Shown piece after piece: positions 42,780 through 55,998 of a DNA stretch of 64,000 nt. The stretch covers positions 969,789-1,033,788 of the forward strand of contig NC_063079.1 in the NCBI RefSeq assembly GCF_022605165.1. The letters run 5' to 3'. The stretch comes from Purpureocillium takamizusanense. Taxonomy: Eukaryota; Ascomycota; Sordariomycetes; Hypocreales; Ophiocordycipitaceae. Position 1 is the stretch's first letter. Every line of letters starts with the position of its first letter. Under the pieces are notes generated by a model. The model ran no database searches. It saw only the letters and a program-made list of their open reading frames with translations, and was not told where the DNA came from. The translations under genes and the position numbers were made by a program.

Positions 42780-45700
42780 TTAAACTACCTTTCCTTATAT
42801 TAATAGACTTAAGTATAAAAAGGAACTTTATTACCTAAAAGGAAGTTAAATAGAGAGGACTTTAGATTATACTTATCTTTATAGCTATTAAGTTATATTT
42901 AAAAAATATAATTAAAATATATAAGGAAGTATATATACTTATCTATATAGGAGATGCCTATAGGCCTATTAAGCTTTATATAGTGCTTAATATTATTTTT
43001 ATATCTTTAATCCTTAAAATACTATTTATTAAGGCTATTTAAGTTATATTTAACTATACTATTAAGATAGGGGACCTCTATCTTAAATATAAAATAAAGA
43101 GGATTTAAGTTATTATATTAATAGCTAAAGCTATTAAATAGGAATATAATAGCTATATAGAATTAATATAGGTAAATAATATTAAATTTACTATTATTAA
43201 AGTAAAGAGCTTAAATACTTAAGATCTTAACTTTTATAATAATTAAATATTAATAAGTAATATTAATAATAAAGGATTTTAAGATAATAATATCGCCTCT
43301 ATAATAAAATTAAATATAAAAGGAAGCTAAGAAAATACCCCTTATAATAATTAAATAACCCTAAAAGATAAAACCTTAATTTTACTTAACCTAAAGACCT
43401 TAATTACTATCCTTAACTTATTTTAAGCTAAGATAAAGGTATAGCTAATAAAAGCCTATAAAGTATTCGAGAATAAAGCTATATAATTAAAATAAACGCT
43501 CTTAAAGCTTATTATTTATACTTTATATAAACGTAAGGGGATTAAAACCTACTTAAGAGATAATATATCTTTTAATAGGACTATTTTAAAAAGTAACCCC
43601 TATTAAAAATAAAAGATATAGGGTAAAGTTAAAGGGGTAGTTTTAACTAAAAGAAAATATATTAGCTATATTATTAAAAAGTTCTTTAATATTAAGTAAG
43701 GAAGTAAGCTTACCCTTAAGAGGCTATAAGGGGTTATAATATAAATAAAGGGATTTTTCTCCTTAAAAGAAAAGAATATACTTAAGGAAATCCTTTATAA
43801 CTATAAAAAAGCCTTTATATAAGACTTTAAAGACTATAAAAAGCTAAATTAAATAATAGCCCCTTTATAAAAGATTAAAATAGTTAAGTATATTATATAA
43901 AGGGTAGGTACTATTTTAATCTTAAGAGGACTAAAAAAGAAAGTTATCGATCTCTTATATATAAAGATCGAGAAAGGGATATTAAAAGAATTATATACTT
44001 TATATAGAAACTTATTCTTCCTTATAGTTAAAAAGGATAGAGGCTTATACCTTATTAATTTAGTAATAAAGGTAAATAAAGTTATAATTTAAGATATATT
44101 TATCCCTTTAAGTATAGATAAATTTAGTAATAACTTTTTAATATATAAAATCCTTTTATTACTTAATTTCTTCTATAAATATAATTAAATATTACTTAAT
44201 TTAATAAATTAGGACTTAATAACCTTTATAATATTAATAAGGCTACTTTAAATATATACCCTCCCTTAAGGGGTAATAAACTTAATAGCTTAATTTATAA
44301 GGCTTATTTATTAAATCCTCTTTAATTTAATCTTAACTATCTATTAGCCTTTCCTTAATAATATTATTATTTAAGGGCCTAATATAGATTATAGATAAAA
44401 AGAAGCGCTCTTTAATATCTATCGGTTTATATATAAATACCTTATTAATATTAATAAAGTCTTATTTAATATAGAGCTTTCTAGATATATAATCTTAATA
44501 ATAAAGTTAAAGTTTTATTAGCGAATAATTAAGATTATAAGCTATATATATAGGATAAATAGAAGATTATTTATCGAAGCTATAATTACGAAGATAAATA
44601 AATAGGAATCTTATATAGATATTAATAAAGTTTAATCCTTTTATAGGCTCGTAAAGTACTATAAGTAATAGATTAAATAGTTTATATAGATCGCTATATT
44701 ATTAATAATATTATTAAAGAAGGATATAGTATAGATTTAAGGCCTAAAGTAATAAGCTTTAATATCTTAATTAAAGAAGGCTATTATAATATCGCTAATT
44801 TTAATTTAACTAGATTTAAGAAAAGGCTATAAAGAGATTATTATAATATATAATATAAGCCTTTTAGGTTAAGGAATTACGTTAATATAAATAATTAATA
44901 GAAAACGATACTCTATCCGCTATAAAAATAAAATATAAATAAAAGCTAAATAAGGATATAATACTATAAAGAGGGAATATAAGGTAGTCCTTTATACTTT
45001 ATAATAGCTTAAAGGGATTATCTATAGAGTCTATTTTACTTTTAAAATAAATATAAGAATATTTATTAATTAACTTAATAATATACTTAAGGATATATTA
45101 AATATAATAATTACGAAATAAATTAGCTATATCTTCCTCTTTAACTTTATTATATAATATATCCTTAATATAAGGAATAATATCGCTAATGCCCTTTCTT
45201 ATATACTTTATATCCCCTTAGATATAATAGATAAAAAGTATAAAGGAGATATAAAGGAATTTATCGATCTCTACCTTAACTTAATTATAAAGGCTAAAAC
45301 GATAATTTATTATTCCCTTAATTATTAATAAATCTTTAAATACCTTTTTATACTATAGAGATTAATTAATTTACCTTAAGTTAAGTTTTAAATACTTTAG
45401 TAAAAGGTAATTTAGTTCTTTATTAATAAGGACTAACTTTACTTATACCTTAATAAAATAACTTAAAGACCTATATTAATTATAAATAATAAAGAATAAT
45501 ATAAGTAAATTATATCTTAATATTATAAATAATATAGTTATAAAGGGAGAGATATTACTTTTTATTTAATTTAAGATAGATATTAATAGCTAAAGCTATA
45601 GAAAGATATATTAAAAGCGATTTAATATTATATTAAATACTAAAAATTCTTTCTTTAGCGACTAAAGGAAATAATAATCTCGATTATACTTAAATACTTA

Positions 45701-46060
45701 ATATTAAAGGTATATTTCGATTATTAATATATACTAAAAGATAAAGGTTATAAATATCTCTTAAAAGCTTAATATAATTTAATAAGATAAATCGAGGCCT
45801 ATTTAATATATATAATTAATATAGCTATAATAAGCTAATTTGCCTTATTTATATTTTACTAATATAGCTATATTATAGATATAATAATCGATAGGGGACT
45901 AAAAATATATATTTAATTCCGCGACTTCTTAAAGGGGTTAGGATTAAATATAATCCTTATCTTTATATATAACTTATAGGTAAATAATATAGTCGAAAGG
46001 GGGCATTAAACCTTTATTTAAGGCCTTAAGAAAATAATATACTTAATTAAAAGATACTAA
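42780..46060 (+). pseudogene. Decayed pol: protease, reverse transcriptase, RNase H, integrase
   Basis: Conceptual reading with stops ignored shows Gypsy pol landmarks. At 42806-42817 the four codons can be derived from the protease motif DSGA by C-to-T and G-to-A changes only. Around 44006-44230 the RT block survives in outline (FFLIVKKDRG, then DIFIPLSIDKF and NFFYKYN). The RT active-site FLDD reads FLNN at 44351-44362. RNase H-like segments follow to about 45.2 kb, ending in a PNIRNNIANALS segment. In integrase, a catalytic Asp (IDRG, codon 45890-45892) and Glu (IVERGH, codon 45995-45997) are 34 residues apart, the D,D-34/35-E spacing. In-frame stops are frequent, mostly TAA/TAG where Gln or Trp codons are expected. 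The product is certainly non-functional. Confidence 0.88.
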
Positions 46061-47169
46061 ATTAAATACCTTAATTAAATACTCTTAATAAAAAGAATAG
46101 CTATTTAATATACTTATAGAATATTAGCCTTTTACCTTATTTATAAATAGGAACTAATTTTACCCTTAAAGGTCGATATCTTAATATAGCGATTAATTAA
46201 TTAAAATAATATAATAACTATTAAGGACCTCTTAGTTATAAAGATATATTTATTTATTTAGAAAGCTAAAGATATAGCTATTATATAAGTAAAAATTATA
46301 AAATATTAATAAAAGCTAATTAACTAAATAAATAGTAAAAATAAGTATTACCTTTAAATAATAGATATAAAACTATAAATAAGGGACTTAGTCTTATTAT
46401 ATAATATCTATTAATTAAATAATCTATTTAAGAATATAAAGTTCTAGCTTAAATAATAAAGACCGTTTTAAATAGTCTCTTAAGTATTTATTATATAAGC
46501 TTATATAATATATATAATAAATAATATTTAATTCTCTTATACTATCTTAAAAGACTAACTTAAATACTTTTACTAAGATAATAATAAATAGTAAATATCT
46601 TTAATAAATAATTAATTACTTTAAGATAAAATATAATAAGCTTACTTAACGATAATTATTATAGCTCCTCTTAGCTTAAATAAACTCGATTAAATAATTA
46701 ACTTAACTTTATAACCTATAACTAAAGGCCCTATCCTTATACCCCCCCCTTACTTTAAAGTCTAGCTACTTAAGCCTTTTATATAGGTAAAGGAAAGCTC
46801 CCTTAACTTTACCTCTCCCTTATAAAACTTATATTAAGCTATAAGCGAGATCGATTAATTATCGTTACTATAGTTAAGGAGGGGTAGTTAAGGTATATAA
46901 AGATAAAAGAAATATAGATAAAAAAAAGAGAATATACTAAAATAAATACCTCGATAAAATAAAAGCTAAAACGCTAAAAAAAGGATATATCGGTAAGAAC
47001 TATTTAATCGATCTTTTAACTATATATCTTAAACGTTACTTAGCGTACTTTATTTAATATAAACCTTTATATACTTAATAGGGAAGAAATAGTTATAATT
47101 AGGCTTATAGCTAATATAGCTAAGCTTAGCGCTAAATTAGTTAAGATAGTATTATAAGGGATATACGTT

Positions 47170-47512
47170 ATTATAAAGGGGATTTATATATTAACTAGCG
47201 GCTATTATAAAGATATTATCGACTTAAAGATATAAGCCTTTATATACTTAATAAGGAAGGGGATCTATATATTAGCTAGCGGCTATTATAAGGGCGTTAA
47301 TAACTTAAAGATATAGGCTTTTATATACTTAATAGAGAAAGGGATTTATATATTAATAAGCGGCTACTTTAGCGGCTAGCTATTATAAAGGCATTAATAA
47401 CTTAAAGATATAGGCCTTTATATATTTAATAAGGAAGGGGATTTATATATTAATAGCTAGCTATTATAAAGGCATTAATAACTTAAAGATATAAGCCTTT
47501 ATATACTTAATA
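47170..47512 (+). repeat. Tandem repeat, ~80-95 bp unit, about four copies
   Basis: Inside the LTR element, downstream of integrase, a unit containing TTTATATACTTAATA, then GGGATTTATATATTA, GCGGCTATTATAAAG and GACTTAAAGATATA recurs about four times, with a partial copy near 47047. Copies differ mainly by transitions. Seen directly. Confidence 0.8.
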
Positions 47513-50500
47513 AAGAAGAAGTAATTATAGCTAAGCTTATAATTAATATAACTAAAATAATAATTAATTATATAGAGCTAATATAATAAGATATAATAAG
47601 AAATAAGCTTACTATAATATAATTAATTAATTATAACTATAAAGATAGAATAAGATATTAAAATAAGCTAAAAACTATATAGAATATAAAGCTAAGTATA
47701 ATACCTATTATAATTAATAGCTAAGTCTAAAAGGGGGAATAATAACCTTAAAGCCTATAAGATAACTTATTATTAATTAATTAAAAAGTTCTAAATTAGC
47801 CTTAACCTTTTTTAATTTAAAAAAACCCCTTTTTATATAGATTTTTATTACTTAAAATTATTTATCCCCTTCCCCTTTAAGAAGTTTACTTATATCTCTT
47901 CTATATAAAAATCGGCAAGTATAAAGACTAAATAAAGATAATTACTAAATAGCTAAAGAAATTAAAAGTACCTTAATAAATTAACCTCTTAAGCTAAGTA
48001 ATCCTTAAAGTCTATTATTACCTTTAATACCGATTTTATTAAAGCTAAATATAGATACTTTAACGTAAAATAAGGAAGGAAATTAAGATACTTATATTAC
48101 TTATATACTTTAGCTTAGCTATATTAAATATAATTAATATAAGCCTTAATTATATTAATTAAAAAAAACTTTAATAAGATATATTTATAAAATAGGAATA
48201 TTATATATTCTTTACTAGCGGAATATAACTATTATAGTATAGTTAAATAATAGGAATATATAATTAAGTTTAAATACCCTTTAAACGAAATAAATAAAGC
48301 CTTTATATATTTAAGGTATTAAATTAAGGTATCGAAAAACTATCCTTAAGGGTAGGTATAGTCCGCTAGGATATAGACGCGATATAGATTCCCTTTTAAA
48401 AAGGTAATATATAATATTACTTCCCTATCCGATAAGTAAGCAATATAGGTAAAAACCTATAGAATACCGCTCTTCTTAACGGTCTTTAAGAGAATATTAT
48501 TAATCTATATAAGAGGTAAAGGATAAAAAGCGACTTCTTTATATATAGGAATACTATATTAGCTACTTATATTAGCTCCGCTAAGGTTTTAAACCTTAAG
48601 GTAATTATAAACCTTCTTTTATTAAGATATAATTAAATAAAAGGGAGGAAATATTAACTTACTTAATAATTAACTATAATATTACCGATAGAAATAATAT
48701 TAATATAGCTATATTAAATAAAGCCGACTATATAAAAAAACTTTACTTTATTAAGATAATTTATATAATATAAAGATCGTAAGTTTAATAGCTTTAATTA
48801 TAAAAGGCTTATAATAAAGGCTTACTTAATTATCTTTAATAATAAGAAAAAGAAAGTTATTATTAAAAAGGAAAAGAATAAAGTAAGTAAAAAAAGGAGA
48901 GATAAAGAGAGAATAAGGTAAGGGCTTTTATATTATATATTACGATATAAAATAAAGTAAAGCGCGTAATATATAAAAAAAGGGCGCTATACCTTTATTT
49001 TATATTTACCTTTTTTACCTCTTTTAATTATATAACTTTAAAAGATTCTATATATATTTAAAGAGTCTTTAATATTTAATCTAAAAAGATTATTTAATTA
49101 ACCTTAATTATATAAAGCTAATATATATATCTCGCCGTTTATAAGCTAAATATAAAGAGTTAAAAATAATATTTACTTAACTTCTATAAGATACTATATA
49201 AATAAAGGCTACCTTAAGATAAAAATAATAAGAATAAAAGGCTATATTAAAAAAATAAGTTAAGAAGTTAATAATAAAAAGACTAAAATTACCCTTTCCC
49301 CCCCCCTTTATATTAAAGTACTTCCCTATATATATATCGACTAATTAACTTAATAATATTAAATTAATAAAAGGGCCTTTAGGCCTTTTATAAAAAGACG
49401 CGCTTAAAGAAAATCCTTTAAGGGATAAAGGGAGAAATTAAAATAAAAAGAAGAATAATAACTAAGGGGTTTTTTACTCCTTTAGAAAAAGCTATTATAG
49501 ATCTTAACTTAAATAAGTTATATAAGCGTTAAGTACTTATATTTTACCTTAAACGATAATAGCTTACCTTAAGGGTTAAAGCTTAATATATCGCTAATAT
49601 ATTAGTCTTAATTAACTTTTAGTAGTTTAAGGATATCTTACTTATAGGTAATATAGCTATTATTAGCTTAAGATAGATAAATTATATTATTAATCTTAAT
49701 AGACTATTAGTAAATATATATAAAGGAGAATAGACTATAAATTTCTAACTCTATAAAGCGCTATATATTATTACTTATAAGATTAAATACTTTATAGTAT
49801 ATTATAGCTTTTTTATAAAAGTTATTATTATTAAACTTAATTATAGTAAAGTAAAACCTAACTTTAATAACTTAACTTAATTATATTATTTCTATCCTAT
49901 AGGTATAATATTTATATATACCCTATATAGAATATAGCTTAATTAAATATATAAATATTAATACTAATAGAGATTTTATATAAGATTCCTTAACTTTACG
50001 TAAAAAGAGAATTATATCGTTTTAAGGCTTTATTAAGTTAGCTATATCTAGGATAGGAAATATAGCTAATTTACTATATATAATATATTTAAGTATAAGT
50101 ATTAAAAGTATATCTAAATAGTTATTAACTATTAGCGTTAATTCCTTATTAAAGTTAGCTATACTTATAATTTCCGATTCTTTATACTTTTAGTCTTTAA
50201 GTAAAAGGAAAGATAGAAATATAAATACTTAATACTCTTATACCTTATATTCTATCTATAAAGGTAAGTTAGATTTATATTAAATAAGTATAAAGAGTTA
50301 TTATAAATATTAATAAATATTATTAAAGCGCTATAAGGCTTATTAATATATATATTATTCTTTTATAAAGATATATACTTTAAGGATTAAGCTATTATTT
50401 AGTAATTAAATAATTTATATAAGATAGTATTTAATTTATTACTTTCTATCTTTATAGCGATAGTCGCTAATAAATTAGGACTTTAATACTTAAATAACTA

Positions 50501-51989
50501 TACTTATATTATATTACTAAACTAAGGGGCCTTTTAAGACCTTTAAGTAAACGCTATTAATAATAATAAGCTTAAGCTTAATAACGTTAAGTATAGCTTC
50601 TAAACCTTTATTAAGCTTAGCGATATAAAATACCTTATATATATCCTAAAGGTTAAGAGGGATTTCCTTAATTATTATAGTATCGAAATTAAGGAGATAG
50701 AGACTATAATAAAATACTTTCTTATTTATAATATATATACTTAATCGCTACCCTTTAGGGAAGAGGCCCCTATATTATTACTAGCTATTAAGGCTATTTA
50801 AGATACCTATCTATAAATAACCTTAATTTTAAAGACTTAAGCGATATATAAACTAAGCTTAAGGATAAAAAAAGGCATTATTAAGGTTATAAGGACTATC
50901 GTAATTAAGGTATTATAACTCTTAGACTTATTAATTATAATACTTAAGCCTATTATATTATTACTATATAGAGCGACCCTAGCTTAAAGACCTATTTAAT
51001 TTAAGGTAATGCCCTTTAAAAAGTAATAAAAGGAAGAAAGTACCTTAAGTATAAGTATATAAGAGGAACTATAAGTAAAGGGATTATTATAACGAAGCGG
51101 TAAGCTTATAGGAAAAGTTATTATTTAGCTATAAGATAGGGTTCTTAAGGCTATAAACCTTTTTACTATAAAGCTATAAAGTAACTTGCCTTAGCGAAAT
51201 AATAGACTTATAAATAAAGTTATCGCTTAACTATAAGTTAGGGCTCTTAAGACTATAAGCCTTTTTATTATAAAGCTATAAAGTAACTCGCTATAATAGA
51301 GTAATAAAATTATAGATAAAGGAGTAGCTAAATAATAATACTTATTTATTACGCTATTTAAGGTATAACTCTAGCCCTTAATAATAAATATATAAAAACT
51401 AATAGTAAAGAGTGCCTTTAAACTCTCTAAAGGGCGATTAAATACTCTTACCCTTTTATAAAGACTTTATTTAAAAGCTAAAATTAAAATAATAAATAAA
51501 AAGCTAATCTAAAATAATAAGGTAGCGAATATATAGTATAAAACTAATATAATAGACTTTTTATATCTTAAGTAAATAAATTAAAGAGTCAATATTAAAG
51601 TATAAATAGCGGTAATAATTATCCCTAATATATTCTTATAGATCTTAAATAAGTTTAAGACTATATTATATACCTTAACTAGCTATACTTACCTCTCTTT
51701 ATTACCCCTAGGAGTAATTAATAAAAGGTTCTAGCCTACGATAGAGTATTTAATTAAGACCTAAGTAATTAAGTAAGCTCTATCTAGGCGTAAAGGAATA
51801 TTAAGGAAGACCCTTATATATAGCGAACTTATAGGAGATACCTTAAAGACCTTATATACGTAAAGGGAGCTAAATAAGCTTTAAATCGATATAATAGACG
51901 ATAAGATACTTATAAAGAGGTAATAAAGGGCGATAAAGGGGGTTATAACTCTTTCCTAAGGTAGGGACGTATATTATTAAGGAGGTATA

Positions 51990-52450
51990 TATTAGTATAA
52001 GAAAGTATAAGAAAGAACTATAGTAAAGAGAGATAAAGGAAAGGGGGGGCCTAAGAATAAAAATAGCTAGGGGTAAAAAGAGCTATAAAGATAAGACTAT
52101 AAAGATAACTATAAAGGAAGGAAGCCTTCTTAATTAAAGAGGATATATTATACCTCTTTAGTTATAGCTAATAATATTTATTCTTTTACCCTATTTTTAT
52201 ACTTTAGATATAAGTATACTTTATTAATATAAGTATTTTATACCGTTATAGATTGCTATATAGTTTTATATATTATCGTAAATATAGATATTTAATACTT
52301 AAGACTATTTAATTAGAGCTTAATAGCCTTTTTACTATATTAATATATTAATATATAGGAGTCCTTATATTATAATGCGCTAAGTAGGGATAGGAAGAGT
52401 ATAAAGGGAATATACTTTATAGTTTAATATCTTTCTTGCCTTAATATAAT
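51990..52450 (+). repeat. Right LTR
   Basis: Direct copy of the left LTR in the same orientation. It retains a few more G/C positions near its end (for example ATGCGCTAAG where the left copy reads ATATATTAGG), consistent with uneven RIP. Confidence 0.9.
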
Positions 52451-53249
52451 AGGTATAGGATAGTACTAATATAATATAATATATACTAATATCTTAATTA
52501 AATTAGAGTAGTACTAGCTATATAGATAGAAAGTACTAGCCGTATAGATATTTTACTTTTATTATTTTTCTAGCTAATTATATATTATATAGCTCCTACC
52601 CCTATATAAATAAGGTATATAAGCGCGGGCCGCTTATAGTAGCCTATTATAGCCTATATAAAACACTATATAGTAGTATAATAGGTAATATTATAGCTAC
52701 GCCTCTTAACGCGCCTTTAATAGCTATATTATAGGCTTGCGACTAAGGGTAAAAGACTATAGATAACGACGATAACGATAATAATAACGACGATAATAAT
52801 AACGGCTAAGAAGGCATTATAAAATAGCTATAGCGGCAGGCAGTAAGTAACGCAGGAGGGGGGGCTACTTAGGCCTATTAATAGCATTACTAATAGCGGT
52901 AGCTTTAGCTTTATAGCTAACTAGCCTAGCTCGGCCTAAAATAATATAGCCCTAATACGTTATGCAATAAAGATTCTTTATAGACGATGTCTAGGGTATA
53001 TATAATATACTATCTAGATCGCCCTAATACATTCTGCACTACGGACCGCGGCGAAGGAAAGCAATAATAGTAGACTAAGAGAATAGGCAATTTAGACGTT
53101 TAATTAAATAGGTATCTAGCTAAGGAGACTCGCTCTATCTAAGTCATTCTCCTGCCAGTGCGGTACCAGCCAGGTGATGTTCGTATGATATCGCTCCCGA
53201 TCTTGCCCCGAGTACGCTCAACTTGAGTTGCAAATAGAAACGGACAGAA

Positions 53250-54220
53250 ATGGTCATCATAAATGACCGGAATCTCCTCCATTTAAATGATGAGGCAGCG
53301 ACTGAATATCCAAAACACGTGAAGAGGCTGTGTGTTAGCGTATTGGCCGAGCGAAGTACCGGCACACTAAACATCGTAGGCGGGGTACACGCCGTCGAGC
53401 AATATCAACCAACCAAGTCAGGTAAGCCCTCCTCGTCGAGTAAACCAAGCAATGCAAAGAATTCCGTCAAGCAAGTAAAGAAAAGGGGTCATTTTTTGCT
53501 TTACTTAGTTAATGGACATACTGCGTCGGCCTACTGAACAGCAGGCAGTAATTGGATCGCATCGTCGTCGACGAATGCCACCTCACGGCAGTGATGCTGA
53601 CGTCCAACTTGTGGCAGCCAGTTGGCCTCTGCAACGGCGCTCGCGGTACGGTCCACGATATCGGCTGGGCACGTAGGGCCAACCCCATCCAAGACCCTCC
53701 CTGTGTTATCATGATGGAGTTTGACTAATATAGCGGACCGGTGTTCCTGACCACTCCTGATGGTAGGAAGATTGTGCCGATTCTCCTAGTGGAGAGGGAC
53801 TTCCTTATCGCAGGCACTCTCTGCACTCGCACCCAGTTTCCCCTGATCGTTTGCTACGCAATTACCGTGCACAAGTCGCAAAGCATTACCGAAGACATGA
53901 TCGTTACGGATCTGTCCTGCCGTGACTTTCAGACCGGTTTGAGCTACGTCGCCGTGTCACGCGTGAAGACGCTGCAGGGTCTGATGCTGGATGCGCCGTT
54001 CGACCGCAATCACCTGACTTACGCGTCTCCGCCCGAGGGCATCAAGATGAAGATGAGAGATCAGCAGATCCGCAGACGACAGTTTATTACTCAGAACCCC
54101 TACAAGTCAGACCACGGGCCAGCGCAACTCCAGGTGATGCGGCTTGCGTTCAAGAAATGTTGCCAAATTTATCCGTGGGCGCACATAATAACTAATGATT
54201 GCATGATTGTAAATATTTGA
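53250..54220 (+). pseudogene. PIF1-like helicase remnant (C-terminal part)
   Basis: From about 53591 to 54220 one frame carries the C-terminal helicase region of transposon-type PIF1 proteins: MLTSNLWQPVGLCNGARGTV, PPCVIMMEFD, a TAA stop (53726-53728), YSGPVFL, IVPILLVERDF, CTRTQFPLIVCYAITVHKSQ and TGLSYVAVSRVKTLQGLMLD. The last two are motifs V and VI. The TAA could come from CAA by C-to-T. An earlier piece (NDEAATEYPKHVKRL, near 53283-53327) in another frame resembles the preceding PIF1 segment, so at least one frameshift or deletion separates them. The N-terminal ATPase motifs are absent, and a short DRIVVDECHLT stretch just before 53591 looks like motif II of a different helicase. Probably a relic of a Helitron-like or other helicase-bearing element. 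Confidence 0.8.
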
Positions 54221-54399
54221 CTGCTCGGTGGCTGTCTGCTTAACCTGTTGGCCCGTGGACTCGCAGCCTGCGGCTGATTGTACCCCTTGCACTTCACAGC
54301 GCAAGGGGTGGCGTAGTATTTTATTTGGGAAACTTATTCGATTAATGTATAGTCAGCCTACGGCTGAATGATGGAAATGGAGCAACTCGGCAACCTGAC

Positions 54400-55998
54400 C
54401 TAGGTATTCAGCCACGGGTCTTGAAGAAGTTCCTTCGCTGTAGGGCGTGCGGCCGGATCCCAGGTAAGGGCTCTTCGAATGAACTGGAGGAACTTGGTAT
54501 TATCCTCAAGCTTAGTTTCAGCCGCCGCGAGAGTCTTCTCCCTCGGTATAGGCACGAACTCGCTCCAGTTTCCTGAGCAGATTGAACGGTTAGAAGGTCC
54601 GTCGGGGAATTTCAATACCGGAGTAGGCATCCGTTATGCGTACCTTGTTCATCCCAGTACTCGAGCGCTCTGTTGCGATGCCGATTGAGAAGCCCTGGAG
54701 GCGGTGGGCCCAGCGCTGCAATGAGTTCGGCGAAGTGAGCTCCGTCGGAGAAACTTCCGTCTTCTTTGCGGGCGCTGAATAGCGTTCTTCCTTGAAGGAG
54801 ATCCCATGCCTAGGACAAGAGAAGAAAAGTTAGTGACTGTGCTGGTGGAGCTGCAACTTTGATTTGGGCACATACGGTAAGTCCCACGCTCCAGATGTCG
54901 ACCGGATAGCTCCATTGAATATGCAAGAGCGTCTCTGGGGCTCGATACATGATTGGCATGATGTCGCCGGCATGGGGACCGGGGCCGAGCCTAGCTTCTC
55001 CAAAATCAGAAAGCAGTAGTGGTCCAGCCTTGGGCTTCATCAAGCGGGAAAGGTAGATAGTCCGGCCATCGCATTGCTTGCGAGGAACGGGGCTCGAGAG
55101 TTCATTATCTTCCAGCTTCTGGAAAATAGAGTCGTCGTCTGTCCCGAGCAGCAGATTGCCCGGATGAACGTCTGGTCTCGTCTCAGCTGCGATGCTCGGC
55201 GTGTTCCCACGTGTATGTGCATGGAGCGATGAGTAAGGGAGCTGGCACGTACCAGTGTGTACTGATTGCACCTCGGTATGCAGGAAATCAAGCGCTTCGA
55301 GAAGCTCCTTAACAGCTCCCTTCACAAAACCCTCGTCGAATCCGTGACCATCCATGAACACCGTATCCATGTCGCGGATGCTCATTTGAGAAGCCTGAAG
55401 AGCAAGCGCGACGTGCTTGCCATGGGGGCCGGTTACTTGAAACGAAGCGAGTAGCTTTCTGACGTTTTTGGCGCCAGGGTGCTGGGTAGGGAGAACCTTC
55501 TCCAGGTGCTGGTAGAATGGTAGTTCACGGTGCTGGACCGAGTTGTGGATGTAGATTTTTAGCGCTACATATTGATGATGTCTATAGCGGGTTATTAGCA
55601 GATTGCCGCGCCGCGACTAAATGGATTACTTACTGTAGGTCGCGCGCGAGCCATATGGTCGAGGATGAGCCGTAGCCAAGTTTGGCCACCGTTTGGAATC
55701 GGTCATTGAAGACTTCACCTAGACGAACAGGATAAAAATGCTCCGGGCGGTATTCCGGCATTGCCTCCTCCTCGACAAGCTGATCTTGCCCGATGGCATC
55801 GAATCCTGCCACAGGGAAAGCTCGGGGCGTTGACCACGGACGCCGAGATGACAGCCCAAATTTGGTGGCAAGAGAGCTGAGTCTCCCTAGTGAAGCCATT
55901 GGCGTGTGATGCTGAGGTTTGGGAGAAGGGAAAAAACTGAAAAGGACGGGCTGCCAAGGACGCTGAAGTCGTCGGTAAGCGACCCGGTATAGAGCCAT
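54400..55998 (-). CDS. SRPK-like serine/threonine protein kinase
   Basis: Five exons on the minus strand, 55998-55634, 55581-55253, 55171-54876, 54809-54644 and 54572-54400, give 442 aa with frame kept at all four junctions (introns 52-81 bp). Kinase landmarks: EVFNDRFQTVAKLGYGSSSTIW (Gly loop), VALKIY with Lys130, KELLEALDFLHTE, the catalytic loop HTDVHPGNLLLG (Asp232), LLSDFGEAR (DFG at 287-289), YRAPETLL and SYPVDIWSVGLTAWDLL, ending with FIRRALTWDPAARPTAKELL. HTD instead of HRD is an SRPK hallmark. His234 stands where most kinases have Lys. SRPKs phosphorylate SR-type splicing factors, but this compact fungal subgroup lacks the large insert and its substrates are unknown. The gene is intact although it sits between two RIP-mutated blocks. 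Confidence 0.9.

Larger units (their letters stand above)
39447..52450 (+). mobile_element. RIP-degraded Ty3/Gypsy LTR retrotransposon (~13 kb)
   Basis: Two direct repeats of about 460 bp bound the element. Between them, reading on the plus strand, are decayed aspartic protease (~42.8 kb), reverse transcriptase (~43.9-44.8 kb), RNase H (~44.85-45.2 kb) and integrase (~45.7-46.1 kb). The RT-RNase H-integrase order defines Ty3/Gypsy. LTR differences are almost all C/T or G/A, so they reflect mutation pressure rather than age alone. No target-site duplication could be fixed, because the LTR ends are themselves mutated (expected TG...CA now reads TA...TA-like). Gag should lie between 39.9 and 42.7 kb but no domain is readable. 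About 5.9 kb between integrase and the right LTR is unexplained. The element cannot be autonomous. Confidence 0.9.
39105..53110. other. AT-rich, RIP-like block
   Basis: From about 39.1 kb the sequence becomes dominated by A and T with very frequent TpA and rare CpA/TpG, and every frame is closed by TAA/TAG stops. The change is sharp on the left and more gradual on the right (52.45-53.11 kb). This is the expected signature of repeat-induced point mutation acting on transposons. The block is occupied mainly by one LTR element. The flanks 39105-39446 and 52451-53110 have intermediate composition and no recognisable content. Confidence 0.85.

Noticed and set aside
47171..51989. Second nested LTR element between integrase and right LTR
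   Set aside because: No additional pair of direct repeats could be found by eye, so it stays an open question rather than a called feature.
39105..53110. Mitochondrial DNA insertion or a centromere core
   Set aside because: Readable Gypsy pol domains, paired LTRs and transition-only differences explain the AT bias as RIP of a transposon. A pericentromeric or subtelomeric location remains possible but is not shown.
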